From positions 1-20,317 of IMG/VR virus record IMGVR_UViG_3300030108_002400: a stretch of 20,317 bases of DNA; one strand, written 5' to 3'. The notes beneath the pieces are model-generated. The model made no database searches. It was not told the origin of the DNA and saw only the letters and a program-made list of their open reading frames with translations. Both the position numbers and the translations under genes were made by a program. The DNA is from a virus. Positions 12,481 through 19,171 of this stretch are shown here, piece by piece. How positions within the stretch are numbered: the stretch's first letter is position 1; each line of letters starts with the position of its first letter.

Positions 12481-13101
12481 ATGCTAATTAAAAAATCTAA
12501 AATGTCAGGAAAACTATTAGGACTGGACGCTATCAATTCAAATACTTTATCCAATGAATTTTGCCAGAAAGAACATAAATCACCTGTTAAAAATAAAATA
12601 TGTAAAGAATGTTATTCTGTAGAAATGTTAGAAACTTTTAGAACTAACTGCGTTGAAAACTTTGAAAATAACAGCGTAGCCTTATCAACTATGATACATG
12701 AGGATTTTAGTTATTTACGTTTTAGAAATGATATTGCCAGACTACATGGACATGGTGAGCTGATTAACCAAACTCACCTTCATAACTTTGCATCTATGGT
12801 AAAATATTTTCCACATATTACTTTTGCTTTATGGTCTAAGCGCACAGATATTATCCGCAAGTATTTTAAAATAAATGAAATACCTGATAATCTAATTCTG
12901 GTTTATTCTAATCCAATTATTGATAAAGTTATGTTTAAACCGCCCAGACCTTTTCATAAAGTTTTTAACAATGTATCAGCTAGTTATAATAAGTATGTTA
13001 ATTGCACCGGGCAAAAATGCAATGAGTGTAGGCTATGCTATAGATTTGATACAGAAAACGTAATCATAGAACATAAAAAACAATACGGAAGAAAACACTA
13101 A
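12481..13101 (+). CDS. GP88-like phage protein with two Cys clusters
   Basis: This 206-residue protein resembles the phage GP88-type family, whose function is unknown. Visible features are an N-terminal Cys group (C28, C41, C44 in KNKICKECYS, C57), a segment FRNDIARLHGHGEL (81-94), a core strand PHITFALWSKRTDII (111-125) and a C-terminal cluster C175-x4-C180-x2-C183-x2-C186 in CTGQKCNECRLCY. The last cluster has zinc or iron-sulphur spacing. Some related families have been compared with radical-SAM-like folds, but the canonical CxxxCxxC is not evident here. It is a single-gene unit with its own promoter; GGAG lies 6-10 bases before ATG 12481. Confidence 0.7.
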   Translation: MLIKKSKMSGKLLGLDAINSNTLSNEFCQKEHKSPVKNKICKECYSVEMLETFRTNCVENFENNSVALSTMIHEDFSYLRFRNDIARLHGHGELINQTHLHNFASMVKYFPHITFALWSKRTDIIRKYFKINEIPDNLILVYSNPIIDKVMFKPPRPFHKVFNNVSASYNKYVNCTGQKCNECRLCYRFDTENVIIEHKKQYGRKH

Positions 13102-13109
13102 TTCCACAA

Positions 13110-13175
13110 ATAGAAATTTCTATATTGATATTACTCGCATAATATCTTATAATAGGGTATCAGGATTTTCCTGAT
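13110..13175 (+). promoter_or_regulatory. strong promoter flanked by a palindrome and a 5' hairpin
   Basis: TTGATA (13125-13130) and consensus TATAAT (13148-13153) are 17 bases apart. A perfect 14-base palindrome, ATAGAAATTTCTAT (13110-13123), ends one base before the -35. A diverged repeat box (CATAATATCTTATA) overlaps the -10. At the predicted start, ATCAGGA (13159-13165) and TCCTGAT (13169-13175) form a 7-bp hairpin with a TTT loop that could stabilise the mRNA 5' end. Confidence 0.75.
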
Positions 13176-13202
13176 TAATTTTAACTTAACTTGGAGAATA
13201 AT

Positions 13203-13475
13203 ATGACCAGACAAATTATCGAATATGGAGATCTAGAAAAAGAAACTTTTCCTGATCTTGATGAAATGCAAAATGACTTTGCGTTTCACTTTTCAGTTTT
13301 AATTAAAAGAACCTTAACTGAATTGCAAAAAAATTATAATAAAAACCCCTATGTAAAAAATAGAATTGCTTTTGAAAAGGGTAATGCTATGGATATGTAT
13401 TTACAGGGTAATTTAGAACTACTTTTTTCAGGAGCCCTAACTCAAAAAAGTATGGATAAATGGGCAAAACAATAA
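13203..13475 (+). CDS. hypothetical protein upstream of DUF932 gene
   Basis: This 90-residue protein is not recognised. ATG 13203 is chosen over an in-frame TTG at 13191 because that TTG is part of the ribosome-binding site TTGGAG. The protein is mostly helical (DEMQNDFAFHFSVLIKRTLTELQKNY) with no Cys and no membrane segment. It shares a transcript with the DUF932 gene 19 bases downstream, so a joint role is possible. Confidence 0.65.
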   Translation: MTRQIIEYGDLEKETFPDLDEMQNDFAFHFSVLIKRTLTELQKNYNKNPYVKNRIAFEKGNAMDMYLQGNLELLFSGALTQKSMDKWAKQ

Positions 13476-13494
13476 TTTTAATATGGAGAAAAGA

Positions 13495-14649
13495 ATGACA
13501 CATACTATTGAAAATTCTAACGGTCAATTATTAGACCTAATGCAGAAAGTAAAAGATCAGTCGGAGCGCAGTAAAGATTTTATAGCTCCAACTAGTGCTT
13601 TACAAATACAAACTTTAAACAAGGACGGCAGTCCCGCAGACGATAGCGATCAGTCTAAATTTAGTCGTATCGTTGTAGAACGTGAGGACGGCGAGCCCAC
13701 CTATATGTACAATGCTAATGATGTAGCATTGTCACAAATAGGACAAAGAGCCGGCATTGACTCCAGAACTATGCAACGCTTGCAACAGGGATACCCAACC
13801 CAGTTTGATAGTGTTATAAATGCTATCTGGCAAAAAGAACCAAAAAATACTATGATCCGAACTTTTATGGATTCTGATACGCATGGAATTGCTAGAGCTG
13901 TATTATCAGATAAGTTTAAAACTTTTGATAATACAAACTTACTTAACTCAGCTATTCCACAGCTGATGGAATCCGAAGCGCAATGGAAAGTAGTTAATGC
14001 GGACGTCACTGACAAAAGATTATATTTGCGATTAAAATCGGAAGTTATAACCGGTGAAGGCGCTAACAGGGGTGATTTAATGGCTTCTGGAATTGGTTTA
14101 TCAAATAGTGAAGTAGGCGCCGGAAGCGTACAGGTTTATCAGATGTACTGGACGTTAGCTTGCCTTAATGGAATGCAAACTGAAAACCGTCACAGGCAGT
14201 CTCATATTACCAGTTCACAGGCGGACGGTGAGACATGGAAAATGCTAAGTAGTGAAGCAAAAGACGCTGATAATAAAGCATTAGAATTAAAAGTCAGGGA
14301 CCTAGTAGCCGGTTATACTTCCAGAGAATCTTTTGATGAAGTTATTGATAAAATGAAAACAGCCGGTCAAGACGTTATCGAAGGCAGTGTAAATAATGCA
14401 GTCGATAATCTCGGAAAAGTTATTAACCTGACTAAAAAAGAAACAGCTTCAGTACTGGACGGATTAATGGCAACAATAGGGCAAGAAGGATACGCCGGAA
14501 ACCCAGTAAGTAGGGCAACCATGGTTAACGCAGTCACTAACGTAGCCAACCGCGTAGACGCTGATGAAATGGACGACTGGCAAAGGCGGGGCGGTCAAAT
14601 ACTTAATATGAATAAGACGGACTGGAACCGCGTAGCAGTAGCCGTTTAA
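13495..14649 (+). CDS. DUF932 (YfjQ-like) phage/plasmid protein
   Basis: This 384-residue protein matches the DUF932 family of phages, plasmids and prophages (relatives of YfjQ), whose biochemical role is not established. Diagnostic segments are ARAVLSDKFKTFDNTNLL (133-150), RLYLRLKSE (175-183), and SNSEVGAGSVQVYQMYWTLACLNGM (203-227), with the family's NSEVGAG and C-x-NG pattern. The C-terminal third is helical. ATG 13495 is preferred over ATG 13483 because the latter overlaps the ribosome-binding site GGAGA (13485-13489). It is the largest gene of the AT-rich accessory region and is followed by a terminator-promoter element. Some relatives lie near mobile-element defence or anti-restriction genes, so a conflict role is possible but unproven. 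Confidence 0.85.
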   Translation: MTHTIENSNGQLLDLMQKVKDQSERSKDFIAPTSALQIQTLNKDGSPADDSDQSKFSRIVVEREDGEPTYMYNANDVALSQIGQRAGIDSRTMQRLQQGYPTQFDSVINAIWQKEPKNTMIRTFMDSDTHGIARAVLSDKFKTFDNTNLLNSAIPQLMESEAQWKVVNADVTDKRLYLRLKSEVITGEGANRGDLMASGIGLSNSEVGAGSVQVYQMYWTLACLNGMQTENRHRQSHITSSQADGETWKMLSSEAKDADNKALELKVRDLVAGYTSRESFDEVIDKMKTAGQDVIEGSVNNAVDNLGKVINLTKKETASVLDGLMATIGQEGYAGNPVSRATMVNAVTNVANRVDADEMDDWQRRGGQILNMNKTDWNRVAVAV

Positions 14650-14670
14650 ACAGCCAAACAACTTAATATT

Positions 14671-14699
14671 AAAGGCGGGCTTTACTCCCGCCTTTTTTT
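14671..14699 (+). terminator. rho-independent terminator after DUF932 gene
   Basis: GGCGGG (14674-14679) pairs with CCCGCC (14687-14692) around CTTTACT, with AAA before and seven Ts after (14693-14699). The loop TTTACT serves as a possible -35 for the next gene. Confidence 0.93.
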
Positions 14700-14716
14700 A
14701 TGCGATAACTCTTATA
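14681..14716 (+). promoter_or_regulatory. promoter plus repeat box for the 14746 gene
   Basis: TTTACT (14681-14686) in the terminator loop is 17 bases from GATAAC (14704-14709), which has TG-C upstream as in an extended -10. The box TATGCGATAACTCTTATA spans 14699-14716. The -35 matches four of six positions. Confidence 0.55.
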
Positions 14717-14745
14717 TATTTTAACTTTTATATGGAGAAAATCAC

Positions 14746-15153
14746 ATGGAAAAGAATCAACCTTTAGTAGGAAAATTAGTAGATCCAGAAACATTAGCTA
14801 CTGAAAACCCGCCTGTTGATGAATTTATGAAACAGCAATCAGAACTACTCGACATGATAGCCGGCGGACTTGCCGGGCTATCCGCTTTATCAGCTGAGAG
14901 AAACTTTCCAACTGAAAAGATAAATGCAATAGTAGAAGCGGAAGTTAAAAAACAATTTGATCAAAAAGATTATATTGAAACTGATGAACTTCCTTCAGCG
15001 CTTGAAAATAGTGATGTAGTTTTTAAAGATACTTTTGACGATCAATTATCAGATCACAGCGTTTTAACTGTTGATTCAGAATTAAATGAATATTTTGATG
15101 TTGACGATATTGTTGACAAAGTTATTGACCAGATAGAAATAACTAGGAAATAA
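14746..15153 (+). CDS. acidic hypothetical protein
   Basis: This 135-residue acidic protein is not recognised. GGAG about eight bases before ATG 14746 supports the start. A Gly/Ala/Leu-rich stretch, LDMIAGGLAGLSALSAE (34-50), is the only hydrophobic part and is probably too polar for a membrane helix. The C-terminal 60 residues are very acidic (FKDTFDDQLSDHS, NEYFDVDDIVDKVIDQIE). It is co-transcribed with the 87-residue gene two bases downstream. Confidence 0.65.
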   Translation: MEKNQPLVGKLVDPETLATENPPVDEFMKQQSELLDMIAGGLAGLSALSAERNFPTEKINAIVEAEVKKQFDQKDYIETDELPSALENSDVVFKDTFDDQLSDHSVLTVDSELNEYFDVDDIVDKVIDQIEITRK

Positions 15154-15155
15154 CA

Positions 15156-15419
15156 ATGAAAAACAATATCCACAAAGGACATTACTATCATAATGATTGC
15201 GGTCATACTAACGATGAATATAAATTTTCAATTCTTATTAAAATGAAAAGCGGAAATAATTTACCTTTTGATGTATATCTTTTAAATGGTGAAAAATCTT
15301 TTAATAAGACTCAACAAATGTGCTTGAGAATGGGAAATAGCGGAAATTATATTAGCACTGATTTACATGATGTAGTTCGCGGATATCTAATTGATAAAAC
15401 TAGTGACTGGGATTATTAA
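15156..15419 (+). CDS. small hypothetical protein
   Basis: This 87-residue protein is not recognised. It starts two bases after the previous stop with AGGAAA upstream. The N-terminus is rich in His/Tyr/Asn (HKGHYYHNDCGHTNDEY), which could bind a metal with Cys15, and the rest alternates short strands (YKFSILIKMKSG, FDVYLLNG). It closes a two-gene unit; no CxxC pair or membrane segment is present. Confidence 0.6.
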   Translation: MKNNIHKGHYYHNDCGHTNDEYKFSILIKMKSGNNLPFDVYLLNGEKSFNKTQQMCLRMGNSGNYISTDLHDVVRGYLIDKTSDWDY

Positions 15420-15447
15420 ATACAAACACCGCGTTTAAATCGCGTTT

Positions 15448-15479
15448 AAAACCCGCTGAATTGACGGCGGGTTTTTTTT
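15448..15479 (+). terminator. rho-independent terminator fused to the next promoter
   Basis: CCCGC (15452-15456) pairs with GCGGG (15467-15471), extended by A/T pairs, with eight Ts following (15472-15479). The loop contains TTGACG (15461-15466), the -35 of the next promoter. Just upstream, CGCGTTTAAA occurs twice in tandem (15431-15440 on one side and the next 10 bases on the other). Confidence 0.9.
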
Positions 15480-15496
15480 ATGGGATAACATTTATA
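15461..15496 (+). promoter_or_regulatory. promoter plus repeat box for the 15521 gene
   Basis: TTGACG (15461-15466) in the terminator loop is 17 bases from GATAAC (15484-15489), with TG-G upstream as in an extended -10. The terminator T-tract forms the spacer. The box TATGGGATAACATTTATA spans 15479-15496. Confidence 0.68.
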
Positions 15497-15520
15497 AATC
15501 AATTACAGGAGACTAGAATC

Positions 15521-15760
15521 ATGACAGTTAAAAAATTATCTTCAATATTTAAAACTGGGTGCGAGCTTAAAATAACCCGCAAGCAGGCGGAAGCTTTAAA
15601 ACATTTATATAACTGGCACCAGATAAAAGAGCGCTTGAATCTTTCTTATTTACAATTCAGGCGCACAATAAAACCGGTTATAGGTTGTGATAACTTTGTT
15701 ATAGTTAATTGTAACGGTATCTGGATAGGAATCACACCAGAAGGACACCGCCACAGCTGA
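15521..15760 (+). CDS. small basic hypothetical protein
   Basis: This 79-residue basic protein is not recognised. ATG 15521 is preferred over upstream in-frame starts because those lie inside the terminator and promoter, while CAGGAGA lies about ten bases upstream. A helical region ITRKQAEALKHLYNWHQIKERLNLSYLQFRR (18-48) could include a helix-turn-helix (RKQAEALKH, then LSYLQFRR), and a strand-rich end follows (FVIVNCNGIWIGI). A DNA-binding role is possible but weakly supported. It is a single-gene unit between two terminator-promoter elements. Confidence 0.6.
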   Translation: MTVKKLSSIFKTGCELKITRKQAEALKHLYNWHQIKERLNLSYLQFRRTIKPVIGCDNFVIVNCNGIWIGITPEGHRHS

Positions 15761-15784
15761 CAGGCTGACAGGCAAACCCTCACA

Positions 15785-15819
15785 AAAAAAACCCGGCAAA
15801 TTGACGCCGGGTTTTTTTT
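15785..15819 (+). terminator. rho-independent terminator fused to the next promoter
   Basis: CCCGGC (15792-15797) pairs with GCCGGG (15806-15811) around AAATTGAC, flanked by an A-tract and eight Ts (15812-15819). TTGACG (15801-15806) in the loop is the next -35. Confidence 0.93.
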
Positions 15820-15836
15820 ATGCGATAAATCCTACA
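15801..15836 (+). promoter_or_regulatory. promoter plus repeat box for the 15872 gene
   Basis: TTGACG (15801-15806) is 17 bases from GATAAA (15824-15829), with TG-C upstream. The box TATGCGATAAATCCTACA spans 15819-15836 and is the most diverged in its 3' half. Confidence 0.65.
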
Positions 15837-15871
15837 TAATTAATTTAATCAATAACAGGAGATAAAGAATC

Positions 15872-16285
15872 ATGTTTAAAAGTAAAATACATAATTTATT
15901 AGAAAATATAATAGAAGATGAAAACGACCTGACTCGCCGTTGCTTCCGCGCTTGGATTGACGGCGGATACAATGGGGAGTCTTCTTACCGCAAAAATTTT
16001 GAGAGAGTAGAAAAAGCAAATACGTTGAGTAAATTAAGAAGCTTCACCGTTGAACAATTTACTTGTTTTATTGCTTTTGAAGCGGGTTGCTCATACGGAT
16101 ACGCTCAAAGCGGAATCGTAAACTATTTTAAACATCTAGATCTATTGACCGGGCGCGAATGCGGGGAGCATTTAAAAATTTTAACTATGCGCTTGATGGA
16201 AGAAATTGAAGAGATGTTTATAAGTTTCTTTCCAGATAGCAACAGGGCACCGGTAACAGAAGCGGGAGAAAACGCGCTTCAGTAA
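15872..16285 (+). CDS. hypothetical protein
   Basis: This 137-residue protein is not recognised. CAGGAGA about ten bases before ATG 15872 supports the start. It is predicted mostly helical with Cys/Trp/Tyr-containing segments (RRCFRAWIDGGYNGESSYRKNFERV, EQFTCFIAFEAGCSYGYAQ) and a late acidic helix RLMEEIEEMFISFF. It is the last gene before the GC-rich non-coding stretch and is closed by its own terminator. Confidence 0.65.
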   Translation: MFKSKIHNLLENIIEDENDLTRRCFRAWIDGGYNGESSYRKNFERVEKANTLSKLRSFTVEQFTCFIAFEAGCSYGYAQSGIVNYFKHLDLLTGRECGEHLKILTMRLMEEIEEMFISFFPDSNRAPVTEAGENALQ

Positions 16286-16327
16286 AAAAACATAGACAAA
16301 TAAAAATTTTTTTTATATTGTTAAACT

Positions 16328-16357
16328 AAACCCGCCCGAAGTTCTGGCGGGTTTTTT
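16328..16357 (+). terminator. rho-independent terminator at end of accessory region
   Basis: AAACCCGCC (16328-16336) pairs perfectly with GGCGGGTTT (16346-16354) around a nine-base loop, followed by Ts to 16357. No promoter box follows, unlike the three upstream elements. Confidence 0.92.
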
Positions 16358-16800
16358 AATGCACGCGCGAACCATCAGCAAATCACTTACACAAAAAAGC
16401 TGCAGCTGCACAGCGCGACAACTTACCCTATAAAATACCCTGACCGGACCGGATACGTTCCCAGCTCCGCACGTTCAGGACCAGCAAAACGCAAATTATA
16501 TATTTACGGGTTAAACAAGCGGACGCCGGACCCGCGCCCGTGGTCCAATTGTACAGGATCCGATTCGCGTGGTTTATGGACCGTGGACCGGCACCAGATC
16601 CGCTCTGGAGATCTTCCGGGAAGCGTGCAGATCTTCCGGGAGGATTCAAAACTGGACTCAACCGCACGGCGCGCGGTTTTTGGTTACCGGTTACTGATTT
16701 TTGTAAGGATTCCGCGGGTTATAGAGATTCGGACCAGATTCGACCGTCCCGACGGACCTGTAACAGGGTCAAGGTGCATGTTTTCCACAAATAATACATA
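16358..16800. other. GC-rich non-coding island with GGACC repeats
   Basis: No credible gene lies between 16286 and 16870. By hand count 16501-16620 is 59% G+C against 19% at 9961-10080. GGACC occurs at 16446, 16478, 16528, 16578, 16585, 16731 and 16754, and inverted (GGTCC) at 16542. Hairpins include CCAGA/TCTGG (16594-16608) and AACCGC/GCGGTT followed by Ts (16660-16681). A palindrome TGCAGCTGCA lies at 16401-16410. The position directly before the large terminase gene suggests a packaging (cos/pac) site or structured RNA; this is inference. Confidence 0.55.
16609..16641 (+). repeat. 13-bp direct repeat with 20-bp period
   Basis: AGATCTTCCGGGA occurs at 16609-16621 and again at 16629-16641, a period of 20 bp, close to two helical turns. 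Two copies on the same DNA face would suit a dimeric or oligomeric binding protein such as a terminase. Confidence 0.85.
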
Positions 16801-16870
16801 GTATTTTTCTACAAAGTGCGTTAATATAAGATAAAACCCACAGGTACCCTAAGGGTCCCCCGGAGCTACA

Positions 16871-18328
16871 ATGGAAGCACAAGAAGTAACCGCAAAACGA
16901 TTAAAGCTTGAATTAAGATTAGAGCAGTTAAAAAAAATTGATTATTCAAAAAATAATTTTTTGTATTTCGTAAAACAAATGTGGCCTGAATTTATTGCAG
17001 GAGCGCATCATAAAATCATAGCAGACAAGCTTGAGGGCATAGCAACGGGTGAATTAAAAAGACTTATTGTCAATATGCCTCCGCGACACACGAAATCTGA
17101 GTTTGCAAGCTATCTCTTTCCAGCGTGGATGATAGGCCGTAAGCCTAAGATGAAAATTATACAGGCAACACATACGACAGAACTTGCAGTAAGTTTTGGG
17201 CGTAAGGTTAAAAATCTTTTGGAACGTGACGACTACAAAGAAATATTTCCTGACGCTAATTTATCTGCTGACAGTAAAGCATCAGGGCGTTGGGATACAA
17301 AAGCTGGTGGTATGTATTACGCCGTGGGCGTTGGATCAAACCTAGCGGGTCGTGGTGGCGATCTTATTGTTATTGATGATCCACACTCGGAACAGACAGC
17401 CATGTCTAATTCTGGTTTTGAAGATGCATGGGAGTGGTACACTGGGGGCCCCCGACAGAGACTACAGCCCGGTGGTGCTATTGTTCTTGTGCAGACAAGA
17501 TGGTCACAGAAAGATATGACAGGACAGTTAATCAAATCTATGGCTAAGGATCCCCTAGCTGATCAGTGGGAAGTCATAGAACTACCAGCCATTATGCCCA
17601 GCGGTTCTGCCTGCTGGCCAGAGTATTGGTCTTTACCAGATCTTGAATCTGTAAAAGCATCAATACCACCGTCCAAATGGAATGCACAGTATCAGCAAAA
17701 CCCTACAGGTGAGGACAACGCTATTATTCCACGCAGCTGGTGGAAACGCTGGAAAAAGAAAAACGTACCTGATCTAAAATATGTTATACAGAGTTACGAT
17801 ACGGCATTCACGAAACGCGAAACATCAGACTATTCTGCCATTACAACTTGGGGTGTATTCTCACCAGAAGAAGGTGGACCACCAGGATTAATACTATTGG
17901 ACAGTAAAAAGGGACGTTGGGACTTTCCGGAACTCAAGGGTATTGCGTTAGAAGAATATGAGTATTGGGACCCCGACACTGTAATCGTGGAAGCAAAAGC
18001 AAGTGGGCTGCCTTTGACACACGAACTACGGAACACGGGTATCCCTGTCGTAAACTTTACGCCTTCTAAAGGTAATGATAAGGTATCGCGTGTACATTCG
18101 GTATCACCTTTGTTTGAAGCCGGTATGGTCTGGGCCCCCGAAGAGACGTTTGCAGACGAGATGATAGAAGAGGTTGCAGCTTTTCCAAATGGAGAGTATG
18201 ATGACCTTGTGGATAGTATGACACAGGCCTTGATGAGATATAGACAAGGCAACTTTGTAAACCTGCCATCGGATGATTGGGGAGATGAAGAAGTGAAGGA
18301 AACAAGAATAAGGGCTTATTATGGATGA
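16871..18328 (+). CDS. terL: terminase large subunit (packaging ATPase and nuclease)
   Basis: This 485-residue motor protein cuts concatemeric DNA and pumps it into the prohead. The ATPase domain has a Walker A variant MPPRHTKSEFAS (69-80), adenine/motif region IIQATHTTELA (96-106), Walker B LIVIDDP (165-171) and a coupling motif VQTRWSQKDMTG (207-218). The RNase H-like nuclease domain has its acidic residues in SYDTAF (Asp310), VEAKASG (Glu374) and DDLVDSM (444-450). Walker A reads RHTKS where many relatives have RHGKS. GGAG five bases before ATG 16871 supports the start. The end overlaps the next gene. Length is normal for the family. Confidence 0.95.
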   Translation: MEAQEVTAKRLKLELRLEQLKKIDYSKNNFLYFVKQMWPEFIAGAHHKIIADKLEGIATGELKRLIVNMPPRHTKSEFASYLFPAWMIGRKPKMKIIQATHTTELAVSFGRKVKNLLERDDYKEIFPDANLSADSKASGRWDTKAGGMYYAVGVGSNLAGRGGDLIVIDDPHSEQTAMSNSGFEDAWEWYTGGPRQRLQPGGAIVLVQTRWSQKDMTGQLIKSMAKDPLADQWEVIELPAIMPSGSACWPEYWSLPDLESVKASIPPSKWNAQYQQNPTGEDNAIIPRSWWKRWKKKNVPDLKYVIQSYDTAFTKRETSDYSAITTWGVFSPEEGGPPGLILLDSKKGRWDFPELKGIALEEYEYWDPDTVIVEAKASGLPLTHELRNTGIPVVNFTPSKGNDKVSRVHSVSPLFEAGMVWAPEETFADEMIEEVAAFPNGEYDDLVDSMTQALMRYRQGNFVNLPSDDWGDEEVKETRIRAYYG

Positions 18329-18878
18329 TTTTATGAAATTAATCCAGTGGATTAACGGTGAGCCTTTTGCCGTTGGTCTGCATAGAAAGAAGTATTTAGT
18401 TGGCGGTTTTGAAAACCTTGCTGATGTAGAAAGACAAGCTTTAATGTATGAAAGAGACTGGCATGAAAAGTACGGTCTTAAAGGTGATCAGTACATTATG
18501 AAATTTCAACAAGGCGGTCCTGTGCAAGGTGGAGTGGCTTCTTTAGGCACAGATCAGTTTGACATAGAAAAAATTTTGTTAAATTCAATAAACAAGTTAG
18601 GTTATGTCCCTGATTTTGTAAAAAGAGCCTTTAATAAAAATAGTCCTGTATTAGACACGGAACAAGGTCCGGCAACTGTTCGTATGTTTCAAGAAGATAA
18701 TTATGCTTTTCCTAGTATATTTCCTTTAGAAACACCCATGGGTCGGGTATTGACCCAGCTAAGACCTCAAGCCGCAAGCAACAGGGCTTTTAGAGAAGGG
18801 GAATATTTAGAGTTTGATTCTGAAGATCAAGCTAAATTTTTTGCAGAAAATTTTACAAATATGTTACCGGAGAGATAA
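18321..18878 (+). CDS. hypothetical protein with FQQGG motif, possible virion-associated
   Basis: This 185-residue protein starts within the last codons of the large terminase gene. Its function is unknown. Residues 60-75 read MKFQQGGPVQGGVASL; Gly-rich F-Q-x-G-G-P-V segments like this recur in structural or packaging-linked proteins of marine phages as I recall them. An internal ATG at 18498 would start the product exactly at this motif and has AGGTG upstream, so two products or a shorter one are possible. The C-terminal half is mixed, ending with an acidic EGEYLEFDSEDQAKFFAENF. Its place between terminase and portal suggests a role in head assembly. Confidence 0.65.
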   Translation: MDDFMKLIQWINGEPFAVGLHRKKYLVGGFENLADVERQALMYERDWHEKYGLKGDQYIMKFQQGGPVQGGVASLGTDQFDIEKILLNSINKLGYVPDFVKRAFNKNSPVLDTEQGPATVRMFQEDNYAFPSIFPLETPMGRVLTQLRPQAASNRAFREGEYLEFDSEDQAKFFAENFTNMLPER

Positions 18879-18880
18879 AC

Positions 18881-19171
18881 ATGGATGAAGAACAATTATT
18901 AAAAGCAGATGGGTTTGACGAAGCAGTTTTAGGCGTTGGTCGAAGGTGCGGGCAACCTGATCTTTTAGTGTACAATTATCAGAAATGTTGCGAAGTGCTT
19001 GTGAAACGTGATAAGATGACGTATGAAGAAGCAGAAGAGTTTATGGAATATAATGTCGTTGGTGCGTGGGTCGGGGATAAAACACCTATCTTCGTTAATA
19101 CTGACAAAGAAGAGATAACCGAACTTTATGATTTATCAGAGGTAAAATTAAATGGCGAAACCACCAATTAG
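18881..19171 (+). CDS. conserved small phage protein of unknown function
   Basis: This 96-residue protein belongs to a widespread but uncharacterised phage family that I recognise from the pattern KADGFDEAVLGVG (8-20), a central VYNYQKCCEVLVKRDKMTYEEAEEF and EYNVVGAWVGDKTPIFV (about 55-71). It is acidic and soluble with no known motif. It starts three bases after the preceding stop with GGAG upstream and overlaps the portal gene by 20 bases, so it is part of the packaging/head operon. Confidence 0.78.
   Translation: MDEEQLLKADGFDEAVLGVGRRCGQPDLLVYNYQKCCEVLVKRDKMTYEEAEEFMEYNVVGAWVGDKTPIFVNTDKEEITELYDLSEVKLNGETTN

Noticed and set aside
15754-15774. GCTGACAG tandem duplication after the 79-residue gene
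   Set aside because: Two short copies next to a terminator are within what slippage would give, and nothing else supports a function.
16781-16789. TTTTCCACA, an 8-of-9 match to a DnaA box
   Set aside because: It is a single imperfect copy with no cluster nearby, which is not enough to call a DnaA-dependent origin.
16358-16800. Possible tRNA or tmRNA in the GC-rich island
   Set aside because: I found no acceptor/T-arm pair with a GGTTCRA-type loop and no anticodon arm in register. CCA-ending hairpins did not combine into a cloverleaf.
16428-16801. Three overlapping frames in the GC-rich island (79, 84 and 72 codons)
   Set aside because: They have no ribosome-binding site, start at weak codons, and show Arg/Pro/Gly-rich composition typical of frames opened by GC-rich DNA. 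None has a recognisable domain.
16802-16835. Possible promoter for the large terminase gene (TAATATAAGATAAAA)
   Set aside because: It is AT-rich and -10-like, but no -35 matches at 16-18 bases. I could not separate it from background.
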